57,827 nucleotides of DNA from Desulfovibrionaceae bacterium (GTDB taxonomy: Bacteria > Desulfobacterota > Desulfovibrionia > Desulfovibrionales > Desulfovibrionaceae): the NCBI GenBank assembly GCA_019421865.1, contig JAHZEL010000011.1, forward strand, positions 1 through 57,827. Direction: 5' to 3'. Below the pieces are notes generated by a model that saw only the letters and a list, made by a program, of their open reading frames with translations, did not search any database and had not been told where the DNA came from. The position numbers and the translations under genes were made by a program. Shown here one piece after another: positions 48,303 to 57,274 of the stretch. Positions within the stretch are counted from its first letter, which is position 1, and every line of letters begins with the position of its first letter.

Positions 48303-49774
48303 TGGCCATATCGTTCAATGAAGTGCCGCAGGGCATTCTTGTTCCCGGCGCCTATATCGAGTTCGACAACAGCCAGGCCATGCAGGGTGCAAGCCTCATG
48401 GACTACACGGCGCTTATCTGTGCCCAGATGCTGGAAGGCGGAACGGCGAAGCCGCTCAAGGCCTACAGCGTGACCAGCGCAGAGCGTGCGGCTGAGCTTT
48501 TCGGCCGCGGTTCTCAGGCCCACCTCATGGCGAAGGCGTTTCTTGAAAACAACAGCTACACGAGCCTCCGCATGATCGGCGTGGAAGATGGAGAAGAGCT
48601 GACCAAAGCCACGGGCACCATATCCGTGGCAGGTACGGCCACGCTGGGCGCTCCCATCTATCTGTATATCGCGGGACAGGCTGTATCCGTGGCATGTGCA
48701 ACGGGGACTGAAGCGGCAGCGCTGGCCACGGCCATGGCTGCCGCAATCAATGCGGAAGCGGACCTGCCTGTAACGGCACAGGCAAGCGACACCACGGTCA
48801 CGCTTACGGCCAGAAACGGCGGTACTCTGGGCAATGATATAGATATCCGCCAGGCCTACTACAACGAAACCATGCCCGAAGGCATCAAGCTGACCATTAC
48901 GGCCATGAGTAAGGGCGCCGGCCAGCCCGATGTGGAAGAGCTTATCGCCGCCTGGGGCGATACCTGGTACCACGTCATAGCCTGGCCGTGGAACGACCGC
49001 AGCAGTCTGCGCACGCTGGAAGCCGAGCTTGAAGACCGTTGGGGCCCTCTGCGTCATATCGACGGCGTGGCGATCACGTCCAAAGCCGGCACGTTTTCCG
49101 ATCTTCAGGAGTTCGGCAGCGGGGAAGACAAGGGGAACTACGCGCATATCTCCATTGTGGAAGCCTGCAAAACTCCCACGCTTCCGGTAGTGCGTGCTGC
49201 GGCCGTGGCGTCGCTTGTAGCCTACTACGGCAACAACGACCCTGCACGGCCGTTCCAGACACTGACCATTGCCGGCGATCTTGCGCCGGCGCAGGAAGAC
49301 CGGCTTACCCTTGAAGAACGCAACCTGCTGCTGAAGGCCGGCATAGCCACAACGGTGACCGATGCCGGCGGCAATGTGACCATTGAGCGCATGGTGACCA
49401 ACTATCTCACCACGTCCACCGGCGCGGCGGATACCAGTTATCAGGACGTGAACACGCTGCTCACGCTCTCGTATCTCCGTTACGACTTCCGTTCCCGCAT
49501 CCTGCGCAAGTATCCCCGCCACAAGCTGGCCGGCGACACGGAAACCATAGCCCCGGGGCAGGCGATCATGACCCCGAAGCAGGGCCGGGCCGAAGCCGTG
49601 GCCGCCTTCCAGGACTGGCAGGAACTCGGACTTGTGGAAGATATCGCCAAGTTCAAGGCTGGCCTTGTGTGCGAACGCAATGCCACGGATGTGAACCGCC
49701 TGGACTGGCTTATCACTCCCGATCTTGTCAACCAGTTCCGCGTGGCCGCGGTACAGATTCAGTTCAGACTGTAA
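48302..49774 (+). CDS. Contractile tail sheath protein (Mu gpL-like)
   Basis: A 490-residue sheath subunit, which shows the phage is a myovirus. The N-terminal PGAYIEFDNSQAMQG resembles Mu sheath proteins, the variable middle has a DNA-insert-like IDIRQAYYNETMPEG, and the C-terminal sheath domain has NTLLTLSYLRYDFRSRILRKYPRHKLA and NQFRVAAVQIQFRL. Length is typical for Mu-type sheaths. Confidence 0.9.
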   Translation: MAISFNEVPQGILVPGAYIEFDNSQAMQGASLMDYTALICAQMLEGGTAKPLKAYSVTSAERAAELFGRGSQAHLMAKAFLENNSYTSLRMIGVEDGEELTKATGTISVAGTATLGAPIYLYIAGQAVSVACATGTEAAALATAMAAAINAEADLPVTAQASDTTVTLTARNGGTLGNDIDIRQAYYNETMPEGIKLTITAMSKGAGQPDVEELIAAWGDTWYHVIAWPWNDRSSLRTLEAELEDRWGPLRHIDGVAITSKAGTFSDLQEFGSGEDKGNYAHISIVEACKTPTLPVVRAAAVASLVAYYGNNDPARPFQTLTIAGDLAPAQEDRLTLEERNLLLKAGIATTVTDAGGNVTIERMVTNYLTTSTGAADTSYQDVNTLLTLSYLRYDFRSRILRKYPRHKLAGDTETIAPGQAIMTPKQGRAEAVAAFQDWQELGLVEDIAKFKAGLVCERNATDVNRLDWLITPDLVNQFRVAAVQIQFRL

Positions 49775-49786
49775 AGGAGCATCATC

Positions 49787-50158
49787 ATGGCCATAGGCAA
49801 CCGCCGTGCGGGCCGTATTTCTTTCAAGATAGACGGCACGCTGTACGAGGCAAAAGGCAGTTTCAGCTACAACCTGGGCCTTGACTTAAGAGAGGCCATT
49901 ATCGGCGCCGACGGTGTGCACGGTTACAAGGAAACGCCGCAGGTGTCCTATATCGAAGGTGCCGTCACCGACAGAGAGGACCTGGATCTGGAAGCTCTTG
50001 TCGGTGCCGATGAGTGCACCGTCACGCTGGAACTCAATAACGGGAAGATCATCACACTGTCCCGAGCGTGGTTCGCAGGCGACGGCACGGCGTCCACCGA
50101 AGAGGCGGAAATTCCCGTTCGTTTTGAATCCAAGAGTCGCGCCCAGGAGGTGAAGTGA
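49787..50158 (+). CDS. Tail tube protein (Mu gpM-like)
   Basis: A 123-residue tube subunit following the sheath gene. GRISFKIDGTLYEAKGSFSYNLG and HGYKETPQVSYIEGAVTDREDLDL are typical of the Mu/phage tail-tube family. AAAGGAGCATC precedes the ATG; its stop overlaps the next ATG. Confidence 0.88.
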   Translation: MAIGNRRAGRISFKIDGTLYEAKGSFSYNLGLDLREAIIGADGVHGYKETPQVSYIEGAVTDREDLDLEALVGADECTVTLELNNGKIITLSRAWFAGDGTASTEEAEIPVRFESKSRAQEVK

Positions 50159-50433
50159 TGAACGACGTTACTCCCGTTACCGTGAAGCTGAACTATCCCA
50201 TACAGTTCGGGGACGAACTGGTTACGGAGCTGAAGTTCACCCGTCGCGTGAGGTTTTCGGATATGGCCGACGCCACGGCCGGCACCTTGAGCATGGGAGA
50301 TATGGCCCGCATTATCGGCAGGCTTACCGGACAGGACAGACTGATCATCATGCGCCTGGAAGGCGACGATATAGCCCGAGTCATGGAGGCGGCCACACCT
50401 TTTTTAGGGAATGGCCGGACGACTGGCGAATAG
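50158..50433 (+). CDS. Tail assembly chaperone, Mu gp41-like (short product)
   Basis: A 91-residue tail assembly protein of the gp41 (PF10109-like) kind, equivalent in position to lambda G. VTELKFTRRVRFSDMADATAG and MARIIGRLTGQDRLIIMRLEGDD are typical. Near its end is TTTTTTA in the correct frame, so some ribosomes are expected to slip and make the longer product. Confidence 0.85.
   Translation: MNDVTPVTVKLNYPIQFGDELVTELKFTRRVRFSDMADATAGTLSMGDMARIIGRLTGQDRLIIMRLEGDDIARVMEAATPFLGNGRTTGE
50400..50406 (+). promoter_or_regulatory. Programmed -1 frameshift site TTTTTTA
   Basis: The heptamer T-TTT-TTA is aligned with the zero frame (CCT TTT TTA), the canonical X-XXY-YYZ form. Slipping back one base shifts reading to AGG at 50406 and opens 52 further codons. 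It sits 27 bases before the zero-frame stop. Confidence 0.75.
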
Positions 50434-50564
50434 CTGCAGGCTTTCTTCTGGCGGAGTGCCACACGCCGCCGAGTGAGATCATGGCCATGACCGGCCCGGA
50501 ACTCAAGTTCTGGGCCGGATGTCTGGCCGCATACGGGAAAGAGAAAAACCATGGCAAAAAATAA
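50406..50564 (+). CDS. Frameshift extension of tail assembly chaperone (GT-like)
   Basis: The -1 frame after TTTTTTA reads REWPDDWRIAAGFLLAECHT and continues PPSEIMAMTGPELKFWAG to a TAA at 50562. The product fused to gp41-like would be 135 residues. This is the tail-chaperone T domain known from lambda GT and Mu, here made by a -1 shift. It overlaps the tape-measure start. Confidence 0.75.
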   Translation, partial: REWPDDWRIAAGFLLAECHTPPSEIMAMTGPELKFWAGCLAAYGKEKNHGKK

Positions 50565-52173
50565 AGTCTCCATAGATTTTGTCATAGGGGCCTATGACAA
50601 GTTCTCTTCCGCGTTCGCCAAGTTCAACGCAAAGCTTGAGTCGGCGACCGGAGCCGTGAACCGCATGCAGGCGCAGGTTTCACGGTTCAGTCAACGGAGC
50701 GGACTGAGCAAGGTTGCCGGCGCCGCCGGTGACGTTGCCGACGCCGTTGCAGGGATAGGTGACGGTGCCATGGAGTCGCTCGATCGTCTGACAGGCGCTC
50801 TTGGTAAAATGACTCTCCTTTTGGGCGGAGCGTCCGGCGGCATGCTTGCGCTTGCGTCTGCTACTGCGGAGCAGGCGCAGGCTGCCGAGCGTTCGGCCGT
50901 GGCCCTGGGCGTGAATGCCAAAGACTTGCAGAAGCTGCAATACGCCGCGTCTACGGTGAACGTGGAAGCGGAGGACATGACCGACATCCTTTCCGATCTT
51001 ACGGAGAAGATGGTGGAAGCCGGCGACTCTGAAGATCTGGAAAAGATGTTCAAGGCGTTGGGCGTCTCCGTGAAGAACGCCGACGGCACCATGAAGAATT
51101 CGGCTCAGGTCATCATGGAGCTGGCAGATGCTTTTTCCCGTATGCAGGACGGCCCTGTAAAGACAAAGCTGGCCATAGAGCTTTTGGGCGATGAGGGGCG
51201 CAAACTCATTCCCGTGTTGAACAAGGGCTCCTCCGGACTCAGAGAGCTGGGAAAAGAAGCGGAACAGGCGGGAATAGTGTTTGATGACACGGCCCGCAGT
51301 GATGCCCGGCGTTTTCAGGAGTCTCTGAGTGGTGTGGGAAACCAGGTGGCCGGTCTGCGTAATGCCATAGGGCGGCAGCTCATGCCGGTATTCACGCCCA
51401 TCATGGAGAAATTTGAAGGCTGGCTGAGGCTGAACAAGGGGCTCGTTGCGGTAGGGGCCGGAGAGTGGGTTCAGAAAATAGCGGATAATATCCCTGCCTT
51501 TCTGGACGGTGCGGAACGTTGGCTTTCCACCGGCGGCAGGGTTCTCGGCTGGTGCACGGATTTCATAGACCGGACCATAGGCATGGAAAATGCCCTGAAG
51601 CTCGTTGCCCTGTATATGGGGACACCGTTTATCCGGTCTCTGTTCAACGCCGGCAAGGCCGTAGCAACCTTCGGGCTGGCACTTTCCACTAACCCCATCG
51701 GTGCATTCATTACCGCCATAGGAACGCTCGTGGCTGCCGGATGGTGGCTCTATAACAACTGGGAGAAGATATCCGCCGGCGTCTCGAAATTCTGTACGGA
51801 AATAAAAAGCGCAGTCCAGGGGGTGGCGGATGTGCAGGAGGCTGCCGATCTGCACGGCATAGACCTTGAAGACACCGATGCGCTTATGGACCCGGAAAAC
51901 GCCCGGATATTGGCGGAAGCCGCCAATGGAGGCGGACGGGAGACTCAGGCTTCTCCGTCCATGGCTGAAAGCACAACCTCCGGTTTTTCTGATCTCGCCC
52001 GCTCCGGAACGGTATCTTCTGAGACGGTGCGCAAGGAAGAGAAGGAAGTAACACACAAGGTGGAGCTTATCGTTCCTGCCGGTATGGAAGCCAGAGTCGA
52101 TCAACAGGCCAGCGACGCTGTCACGGTGAAGCGTGATAACATGGGCTATGGCTGGTCCTTTGCGGGGGTGTAA
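50551..52173 (+). CDS. Tail tape measure protein
   Basis: A 540-residue tape measure, the ruler for tail length and a conduit for DNA ejection. The N-terminus is helical and coiled (FNAKLESATGAVNRMQAQVSRFSQRS), with Ala/Gly-rich stretches and hydrophobic segments (MTLLLGGASGGMLALASATAEQA; TNPIGAFITAIGTLVAAGWWLYNNW). At 540 residues it predicts a short tail. The C-terminus is Glu/Thr-rich. Confidence 0.88.
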   Translation: MAKNKVSIDFVIGAYDKFSSAFAKFNAKLESATGAVNRMQAQVSRFSQRSGLSKVAGAAGDVADAVAGIGDGAMESLDRLTGALGKMTLLLGGASGGMLALASATAEQAQAAERSAVALGVNAKDLQKLQYAASTVNVEAEDMTDILSDLTEKMVEAGDSEDLEKMFKALGVSVKNADGTMKNSAQVIMELADAFSRMQDGPVKTKLAIELLGDEGRKLIPVLNKGSSGLRELGKEAEQAGIVFDDTARSDARRFQESLSGVGNQVAGLRNAIGRQLMPVFTPIMEKFEGWLRLNKGLVAVGAGEWVQKIADNIPAFLDGAERWLSTGGRVLGWCTDFIDRTIGMENALKLVALYMGTPFIRSLFNAGKAVATFGLALSTNPIGAFITAIGTLVAAGWWLYNNWEKISAGVSKFCTEIKSAVQGVADVQEAADLHGIDLEDTDALMDPENARILAEAANGGGRETQASPSMAESTTSGFSDLARSGTVSSETVRKEEKEVTHKVELIVPAGMEARVDQQASDAVTVKRDNMGYGWSFAGV

Positions 52174-52174
52174 C

Positions 52175-53353
52175 ATGGCTCAGGCATGGAAACTCCGTAT
52201 CCAGTCGGCGTCCTTTCGAGGGGTACCGTTCCAAGTTTATATGGCCGGCGCCGAGCTTGGGCGCTCCATGGCACTGCATGTTTTTCCCAACGGTTCAGCT
52301 CCGTATCCGGAGGACATGGGCAAGGCTCCCCAGTTCTATGATGTGCAGGGCTTCGTTTCCGGATCGTCCTACATGACCCAGCGCGACGCTCTGGAAGCCG
52401 CCTTTCAGCAATCCGGGCCGGGGACTCTTGTCCATCCGTGGTACGGCAGTCTGTACGTTGCTTTGGCCGGGCCAGTACGTACCCAGCACAGCGCGGCGGA
52501 TGGCGGACTCTGGCAGTTCCAGGCGCGTTTTGTGAGGGTGGAAAAGTCCGGAGGTTTGACGGGCGCTCCCAACCTCATGGACTCGGTATCTGCGAGAGTA
52601 AAGTCGGCGGCAGAACGTGCGCAGGCGCTGGCCGATTCCGTAGGGCAGTACCTGGATAAGGGAGCCTGGGTAGTCTCGCAGATAGAAACAGCCGCCGGCG
52701 TTTTCATCAGCAGTGTGAAAAGTGTTTTGGCCATACCGGAAGGGCTTTCTACGTTGGCCGGTCTGGCCGGCTCCACCGGCTGGCTCACGGGCATGATTTC
52801 TTCGGGGAGTTTCGGCTCTTCCTGCTGGGATATGGTGCAGGCCGGGGTGGAAAATATGCCTTCCGGTTCTGGGCCGGCAGCGCTGCTTGACTTGGTAAAG
52901 TCTGCTCCGGAAGTGGCGGTAAGCGCCGTGTACGGTACGTCAAGGCAGGCCGCAGCGGAAGGGCGGATAATCATGGCCAACGTGCAGCGGCAGATGTGTG
53001 TATCGGCAGCCTGTTCCGTGGCGGCCGGCTATACGCCTTCCACAACGAAGGAAGCAGGGGAGCTTCAGGCCGCTGTTCTGGACGCGATAGACGCCGCACA
53101 GGCGGAGGCCGACGATGAAACCTTCTCTGTTCTTTCTGATCTCCGGACGGTGACGCTTAGAGCCATGGCGGAAAAGGCTCGTACGCTGCCCGATGTGATT
53201 AGTGTGACGGAAAAGCAGGTCATGCCCTCGCTGGCCGTGTCCTGGCGTTGGACCGGCGGCCTGGATGCGGAACAGGAGCTTATCGTTCGCAACGGCCTGC
53301 GGCATCCAGGCTTCGTGCCTGGTGGCCAGGCATTGGAGCTGATAGATGGATGA
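52175..53353 (+). CDS. DNA circularisation/tail protein, Mu gp43 (N)-like
   Basis: A 392-residue Mu gpN relative. The N-terminal domain is typical: WKLRIQSASFRGVPFQV, then HVFPN...PYPEDMGK and VQGFVSGSSY, TLVHPWYGSL and QFQARFVRVEKSG. In Mu it is a tail/baseplate protein that also bears the DNA-circularisation name. The start at 52175 follows the tape-measure stop; the end overlaps the next gene by 8 bases. Confidence 0.87.
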   Translation: MAQAWKLRIQSASFRGVPFQVYMAGAELGRSMALHVFPNGSAPYPEDMGKAPQFYDVQGFVSGSSYMTQRDALEAAFQQSGPGTLVHPWYGSLYVALAGPVRTQHSAADGGLWQFQARFVRVEKSGGLTGAPNLMDSVSARVKSAAERAQALADSVGQYLDKGAWVVSQIETAAGVFISSVKSVLAIPEGLSTLAGLAGSTGWLTGMISSGSFGSSCWDMVQAGVENMPSGSGPAALLDLVKSAPEVAVSAVYGTSRQAAAEGRIIMANVQRQMCVSAACSVAAGYTPSTTKEAGELQAAVLDAIDAAQAEADDETFSVLSDLRTVTLRAMAEKARTLPDVISVTEKQVMPSLAVSWRWTGGLDAEQELIVRNGLRHPGFVPGGQALELIDG

Positions 53354-54464
53354 TATCACCTTGACCGTGGGCGGTGTGGACTGGACGGGGTGGGAGTCTA
53401 TTCAGGCTTCCCGCAGTGTGGATGCCATGGCTGGTGCATTTTCACTCGGCCTTGCGGATCGTGTGCAGTACGGCGGGGCAGTTCTGCCGCTCTCTCCGGG
53501 CATGGAGTGCGTGCTTTCGTGCGGCTCCGATACTCTTGTCACCGGCTTCATCGACAGCGTTTCTCAGTCTCTCGATTCCGGCAGACATGGCATAACAGTA
53601 TCCGGCAGAGACAAGAGCGCGGACCTTGTGGACGCTTCCGCCGTCCATACGCCCGGCAGCTGGAAAGGGGCGTCTCTCATGGATATCTGCACGGCTCTTT
53701 GTGCCCCGTTTGGGGTAGCTGTCACGCTTGAAGGTAATCAGGGACAGCCCTTTACGGCGTTCCAGATACAGCCTGGTGAAAGTGTGGCGGAAGCTATGCA
53801 GCGCCTTTTGAAGCAGCGCGAACTTGTGGCCATGCCGGACGGAAAGGGAGGCCTCAGGCTGGCCAGACTGGCACAGGAAACGCTTTCTGCCGTGCTTCAG
53901 GAAGGCGTGAACGTGCTTTCCGCCTCCGTGACCTATGACGCTTCCGAACGTTATTCTGAGTATCTCGTCACCTGTCAGAAGAAAGGAACAGACAAGGACT
54001 TCGGCAAGGCGTGCTCCGTCAAGGCGAAAGCCACGGATGAACAGATGCAGCGCTATCGACCTCTTGTTATCCGTGCCAGTCAGCAGGGAGACGTGGCGTA
54101 CATGCGCCAGCGTGCCCAGTGGGAAATGACTACCAGACGGGCCGACGGTACTTCCGTTCAGGTCACGGTGCAGGGCTGGCGGGACAGCGCCGGCAGACTC
54201 TGGGCCCCCGGTGTGCTGGTGCCGGTACATCTTCCCACGTTGGGGATATCTCAGAATTTGCTCATAGGGGAAGTGACCTGGACGCGGGACCGTGGCGGAA
54301 CCACGACGCAGCTTACCCTGAAAGATCCCGCGGCATGGCAGCCTGAACCGGAAAAGCCGAAAAAGAGCACTGACTCAGGCAGCAGCGCCGACTGGGACCT
54401 GTACGTCAAACAGGCGGAAAAAGCCAAAGCTGAAGGGCAGAAGGTGCAGGAGGTCATGGTATGA
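53346..54464 (+). CDS. Baseplate hub protein, Mu gp44 (P)-like
   Basis: A 372-residue baseplate hub relative of Mu gpP and the VgrG N-terminal fold. Features are MDDITLTVGGVDWTGWESIQASRSVDAMAGAF, VTGFIDSVSQSLDSGRHGITVSGRDKSADLVDAS, GESVAEAMQRLLKQREL and WEMTTRRADGTSVQVTVQGW. A Lys/Glu-rich tail ends it. It overlaps both neighbours by a few bases. Confidence 0.87.
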   Translation: MDDITLTVGGVDWTGWESIQASRSVDAMAGAFSLGLADRVQYGGAVLPLSPGMECVLSCGSDTLVTGFIDSVSQSLDSGRHGITVSGRDKSADLVDASAVHTPGSWKGASLMDICTALCAPFGVAVTLEGNQGQPFTAFQIQPGESVAEAMQRLLKQRELVAMPDGKGGLRLARLAQETLSAVLQEGVNVLSASVTYDASERYSEYLVTCQKKGTDKDFGKACSVKAKATDEQMQRYRPLVIRASQQGDVAYMRQRAQWEMTTRRADGTSVQVTVQGWRDSAGRLWAPGVLVPVHLPTLGISQNLLIGEVTWTRDRGGTTTQLTLKDPAAWQPEPEKPKKSTDSGSSADWDLYVKQAEKAKAEGQKVQEVMV

Positions 54465-55063
54465 GCCGTGACAGCATTATGGAAAGGGTTCGCCAACTCA
54501 TGCGTGACGGCGTAGCCCGCGCCGTGCTCAACGTCGTGGACGACGAAGGCAACATGCAGTGCGTCCAGATATCTCTCTTGGAAGATGAAGTCATCGACGA
54601 CGTGGAGCGGTTCCAGGACTACGGCTTTACCTCTGTTCCGGAAGAAGGTGCTGAGGCAACTGTAGTGTTTGTGGGCGCGGATCGTTCCCATCCTATTGTG
54701 GTGGTGGCCGATGACAGACGCGTGCGCAAGAAAGGCCTGAAGCCCGGAGAAGTGGCCGTCTACCACAAGAACGGCGACTTTATTTACCTGAAGAACGAAA
54801 AAGAAATCGAGATCAAAACAACGACGTTCAAGGTGAACTGTACTACGGCCACGATTGCAGCAGAATCTGAAGTTAAGCTGGACTCTCCGCTTGTCACATT
54901 GACGGGCCGACAGCAGACCACGGGCGAAAAATCCGGAGGCGGTGCGTCCACCTTTGTGGGCGGGCTGAAAAATACCGGTGGAGAAGTCATCAGCAACGGC
55001 ATTTCCCTTGAACATCATACCCATCCCGGTGACAGCGGAGGGACGACGGGAGAGCCGGGGTGA
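54461..55063 (+). CDS. Baseplate spike protein, Mu gp45-like
   Basis: A 200-residue Mu gp45-type spike. The OB-like N-terminal half (RAVLNVVDDEGNMQCVQISLL, ERFQDYGFTSVPEEGAEATVVFVGADRSHPIVVVADD) is followed by a beta-helical region rich in Thr/Glu and the metal-binding HTHP motif (LEHHTHPGD) at the tip, typical of membrane-piercing spikes. Confidence 0.9.
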   Translation: MSRDSIMERVRQLMRDGVARAVLNVVDDEGNMQCVQISLLEDEVIDDVERFQDYGFTSVPEEGAEATVVFVGADRSHPIVVVADDRRVRKKGLKPGEVAVYHKNGDFIYLKNEKEIEIKTTTFKVNCTTATIAAESEVKLDSPLVTLTGRQQTTGEKSGGGASTFVGGLKNTGGEVISNGISLEHHTHPGDSGGTTGEPG

Positions 55064-55137
55064 TGGAACGTGTCATTGTCTGGTGTGTGGTGTTGGTAAG
55101 CGTTCTTCACATCATCCATTTCATGCGGGGCGGCTAG
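55063..55137 (+). CDS. Tiny membrane protein
   Basis: A 24-residue frame, MERVIVWCVVLVSVLHIIHF then MRGG, is one hydrophobic helix with a basic end. It overlaps the spike stop (TGATG) and abuts the next ATG, so it fills the gap exactly. Confidence 0.45.
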   Translation: MERVIVWCVVLVSVLHIIHFMRGG

Positions 55138-55617
55138 ATGGACATTCTCATGACTCAAGATGAGCAGGGGCTTTTCGATCTTCCCGTGAGGAAGGGCGAT
55201 CTTATGGGGGACAACTCTCTGGGCACGGAAGTCATGGTTTCCCTGTTTACCGATGTTCGGGCAGAAAAGGATGAGCTTCCGCCAGAGTACAGCGATCTTC
55301 GCGGCTGGTGGGCTGACGCGCTGCTTTCCATGCAGGGGGATGAGCAGGGGACAGGTTCCAAGCTCTGGCTTCTGCGCAGGCAGAAGCAGCTGGACTCCGT
55401 TCTTGTGCAGGCGGAAGCCTATGCGCGGTCCGCGTTGCAGTGGCTGATAGATGAAGGTCTGGCCGGCGCTGTGAGTGTAACGGCGGAGAATCCTGCCCAG
55501 GGAACGCTTACCCTCACGGTCTCCATTACGAGGTCGAGCCCTTCCGTTGTCCAGCGTGTAACGGATGTCTGGCAGATCAATATTACCGAAAACACTATCA
55601 CTCTGGGGGCAGTATGA
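55138..55617 (+). CDS. Baseplate protein, Mu gp46-like
   Basis: A 159-residue protein of the Mu gp46/GP46 family. Family features are LLMTQDEQGLFDLPVRKGDL-like N-terminus, LGTEVMVSLFTDVRAEKDELP, GWWADALL and TGSKLWLLRRQKQLDSVLVQAEAYARSALQWLIDEGLA. It sits between spike and baseplate J as in Mu. Confidence 0.88.
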   Translation: MDILMTQDEQGLFDLPVRKGDLMGDNSLGTEVMVSLFTDVRAEKDELPPEYSDLRGWWADALLSMQGDEQGTGSKLWLLRRQKQLDSVLVQAEAYARSALQWLIDEGLAGAVSVTAENPAQGTLTLTVSITRSSPSVVQRVTDVWQINITENTITLGAV

Positions 55618-56657
55618 GTTTTTCGAGGCCTTCTCTTTCCACCCTGCGCTCCCGCATAGCGGCTGACGTGTCCGGCCGTCTTCTGGATGGTGCGCCGCTT
55701 AAGTCCCGGTCGGTGCTCTCCGTGCTGGTTTATGTGTGGGCCGGAGCCTGTCATCTCATGTATGGTGCCTTGCAGTGGTATTTTACTCAGTTCTGGGCCA
55801 AGACGGCGGAAAAGGAGTATCTGGAACGCAAGGCTTCCACCTGGGGTATTACCAGAAAAGCCGGAGCCTATGCCGTGGGGCAGATAACTTTCTCCGGTTC
55901 CGGCCTTGTGCCTGCCGGCTCCGTGCTCAGGAGCGACTCCGGCCTGCTTTTTACTGTGGACGCTGATGTTTCCGTGCCTGGCATAGGGAATGTTACCGCA
56001 TCGGCAATAGGCAGTTCCGGAAATCTGGAAGCCGGAGAGGCGCTCACTCTGGTGCAGGCTGTGGCCGGCGTTTCCGGTTCGGCCGTGGTGAACTCTCTCT
56101 CCGGAGGCGTGGACGCAGAAACGGATGAAGAGCTCCGTGCCCGGCTTCTGACAGCGTTGCAGGCTCCTCCTATGGGGGGATCGGCCGCAGATTATGTGAC
56201 CTGGGCTCTGGAAGTGCCCGGCGTTACCCGTGCCTGGTGTTATCCGCTTTATCTCGGCATCGGCACCGTGGGGCTGTCCTTCGTTTGTGACGGCCAGGAA
56301 GAATCTCCGCTTCCGGATGAGGAAATGGTGCAGCGCGTCCAGGACTATATCGACGCACGCAGACCCGTGACAGCTGATTTTCTGGCCTTTGCACCGCAGG
56401 CGTTGAAGGTGGATATTTCTCTGAAAATATCCCCCAACACGGAAGCGGTGCGCAACGCGGTGAAGCAGGAGCTTGCGGACCTGTTTGTCCGTGAAGGTGC
56501 TCCTGGTGTGACTATCCCTCTGTCTCATATCAATGAGGCTGTGAGTATCTCCGCTGGTGAAGAGGATCATGTGCTGGTTTCCCCCACGGAAAGCATCGTT
56601 CCTGAAAACAATGTCATGCCCATGCTCGGAAACGTGACCTTTGCGGGGGTGGACTGA
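55614..56657 (+). CDS. Baseplate J protein, Mu gp47-like
   Basis: A 347-residue baseplate J/gp47-type wedge protein. RPSLSTLRSRIAADVSGRL at the N-terminus, VYVWAGACHLMYGALQWYFTQFW, ASTWGITRKAGAYAVGQITFSG, GGVDAETDEELRARLLTALQAPPMGGSAADYVTWALEVPGV and VTRAWCYPLYLG are all typical. It starts in a 4-base overlap with gp46 and its stop overlaps the next ATG. Confidence 0.92.
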   Translation: MSFSRPSLSTLRSRIAADVSGRLLDGAPLKSRSVLSVLVYVWAGACHLMYGALQWYFTQFWAKTAEKEYLERKASTWGITRKAGAYAVGQITFSGSGLVPAGSVLRSDSGLLFTVDADVSVPGIGNVTASAIGSSGNLEAGEALTLVQAVAGVSGSAVVNSLSGGVDAETDEELRARLLTALQAPPMGGSAADYVTWALEVPGVTRAWCYPLYLGIGTVGLSFVCDGQEESPLPDEEMVQRVQDYIDARRPVTADFLAFAPQALKVDISLKISPNTEAVRNAVKQELADLFVREGAPGVTIPLSHINEAVSISAGEEDHVLVSPTESIVPENNVMPMLGNVTFAGVD

Positions 56658-57274
56658 TGGCCGCCCATACCGCAACCGAGTACGCCGCCATGCTGAGAAA
56701 GCTGCTGCCGCGCGGCGTTATCTGGACCGCGTCTCCGGAATCCAACCTTGCCCGTCTGCTTACTGCGTTCGGTGCTGAACTGGCCAGACTGGAAGGCGAT
56801 GCGGAACGATTACTCCGGGAGCTCGATCCGCAGCAGTCGCTGGAAGCTCTGGAAGACTGGGAAGAGGAACTCGGCCTGCCGGATGAATGTTCTCAGAATG
56901 GCGCCGGCGTGGCCGTCAGGCGTGACGCCATAGTCAAAAAGCTTCAGCGCGGCGGCTTCATGAATGAAGCTTATTATGTCGAGCTGGCCGGCTCTCTGGG
57001 GTATGAGGACGTCGTTGTATCCCGCGTGCGTGAGTTTCGCGTGGGCGTGTCGCGTATGGGGGACAGGCTGAACGATATCCTTTTTCATCATGTGTTTTTC
57101 GTCTCCGTACCTTCGGGTGGACAGATACGGGCGTTTCGCACGGGAGAGTCCGGAATGGGCGAACGTCTGCGTACGTGGGGCGACGATTCCCTGGAATGTA
57201 TTTTGAACCGGCAGAAGCCTGCACACAGCAAGGTTTTTGTCACCTATCAAGGAGTGGAAGATGCAAAGAATTAA
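56657..57274 (+). CDS. Tail protein, Mu gp48-like (YmfQ/DUF2313)
   Basis: A 205-residue Mu gp48/YmfQ family baseplate protein. TEYAAMLRKLLPRGVIWTASPESNLARLLTAFGAELARLEGDAERLLRELDPQ and LEDWEEELGLPD are family landmarks, and the closing F.VTYQG fits. It overlaps the tail-fibre gene by 14 bases. Confidence 0.9.
   Translation: MAAHTATEYAAMLRKLLPRGVIWTASPESNLARLLTAFGAELARLEGDAERLLRELDPQQSLEALEDWEEELGLPDECSQNGAGVAVRRDAIVKKLQRGGFMNEAYYVELAGSLGYEDVVVSRVREFRVGVSRMGDRLNDILFHHVFFVSVPSGGQIRAFRTGESGMGERLRTWGDDSLECILNRQKPAHSKVFVTYQGVEDAKN

Noticed and set aside
47651..49522. A 623-codon open frame on the minus strand
   Set aside because: It crosses the tail terminator, DUF2635 and sheath genes in reverse and has no recognisable domain.
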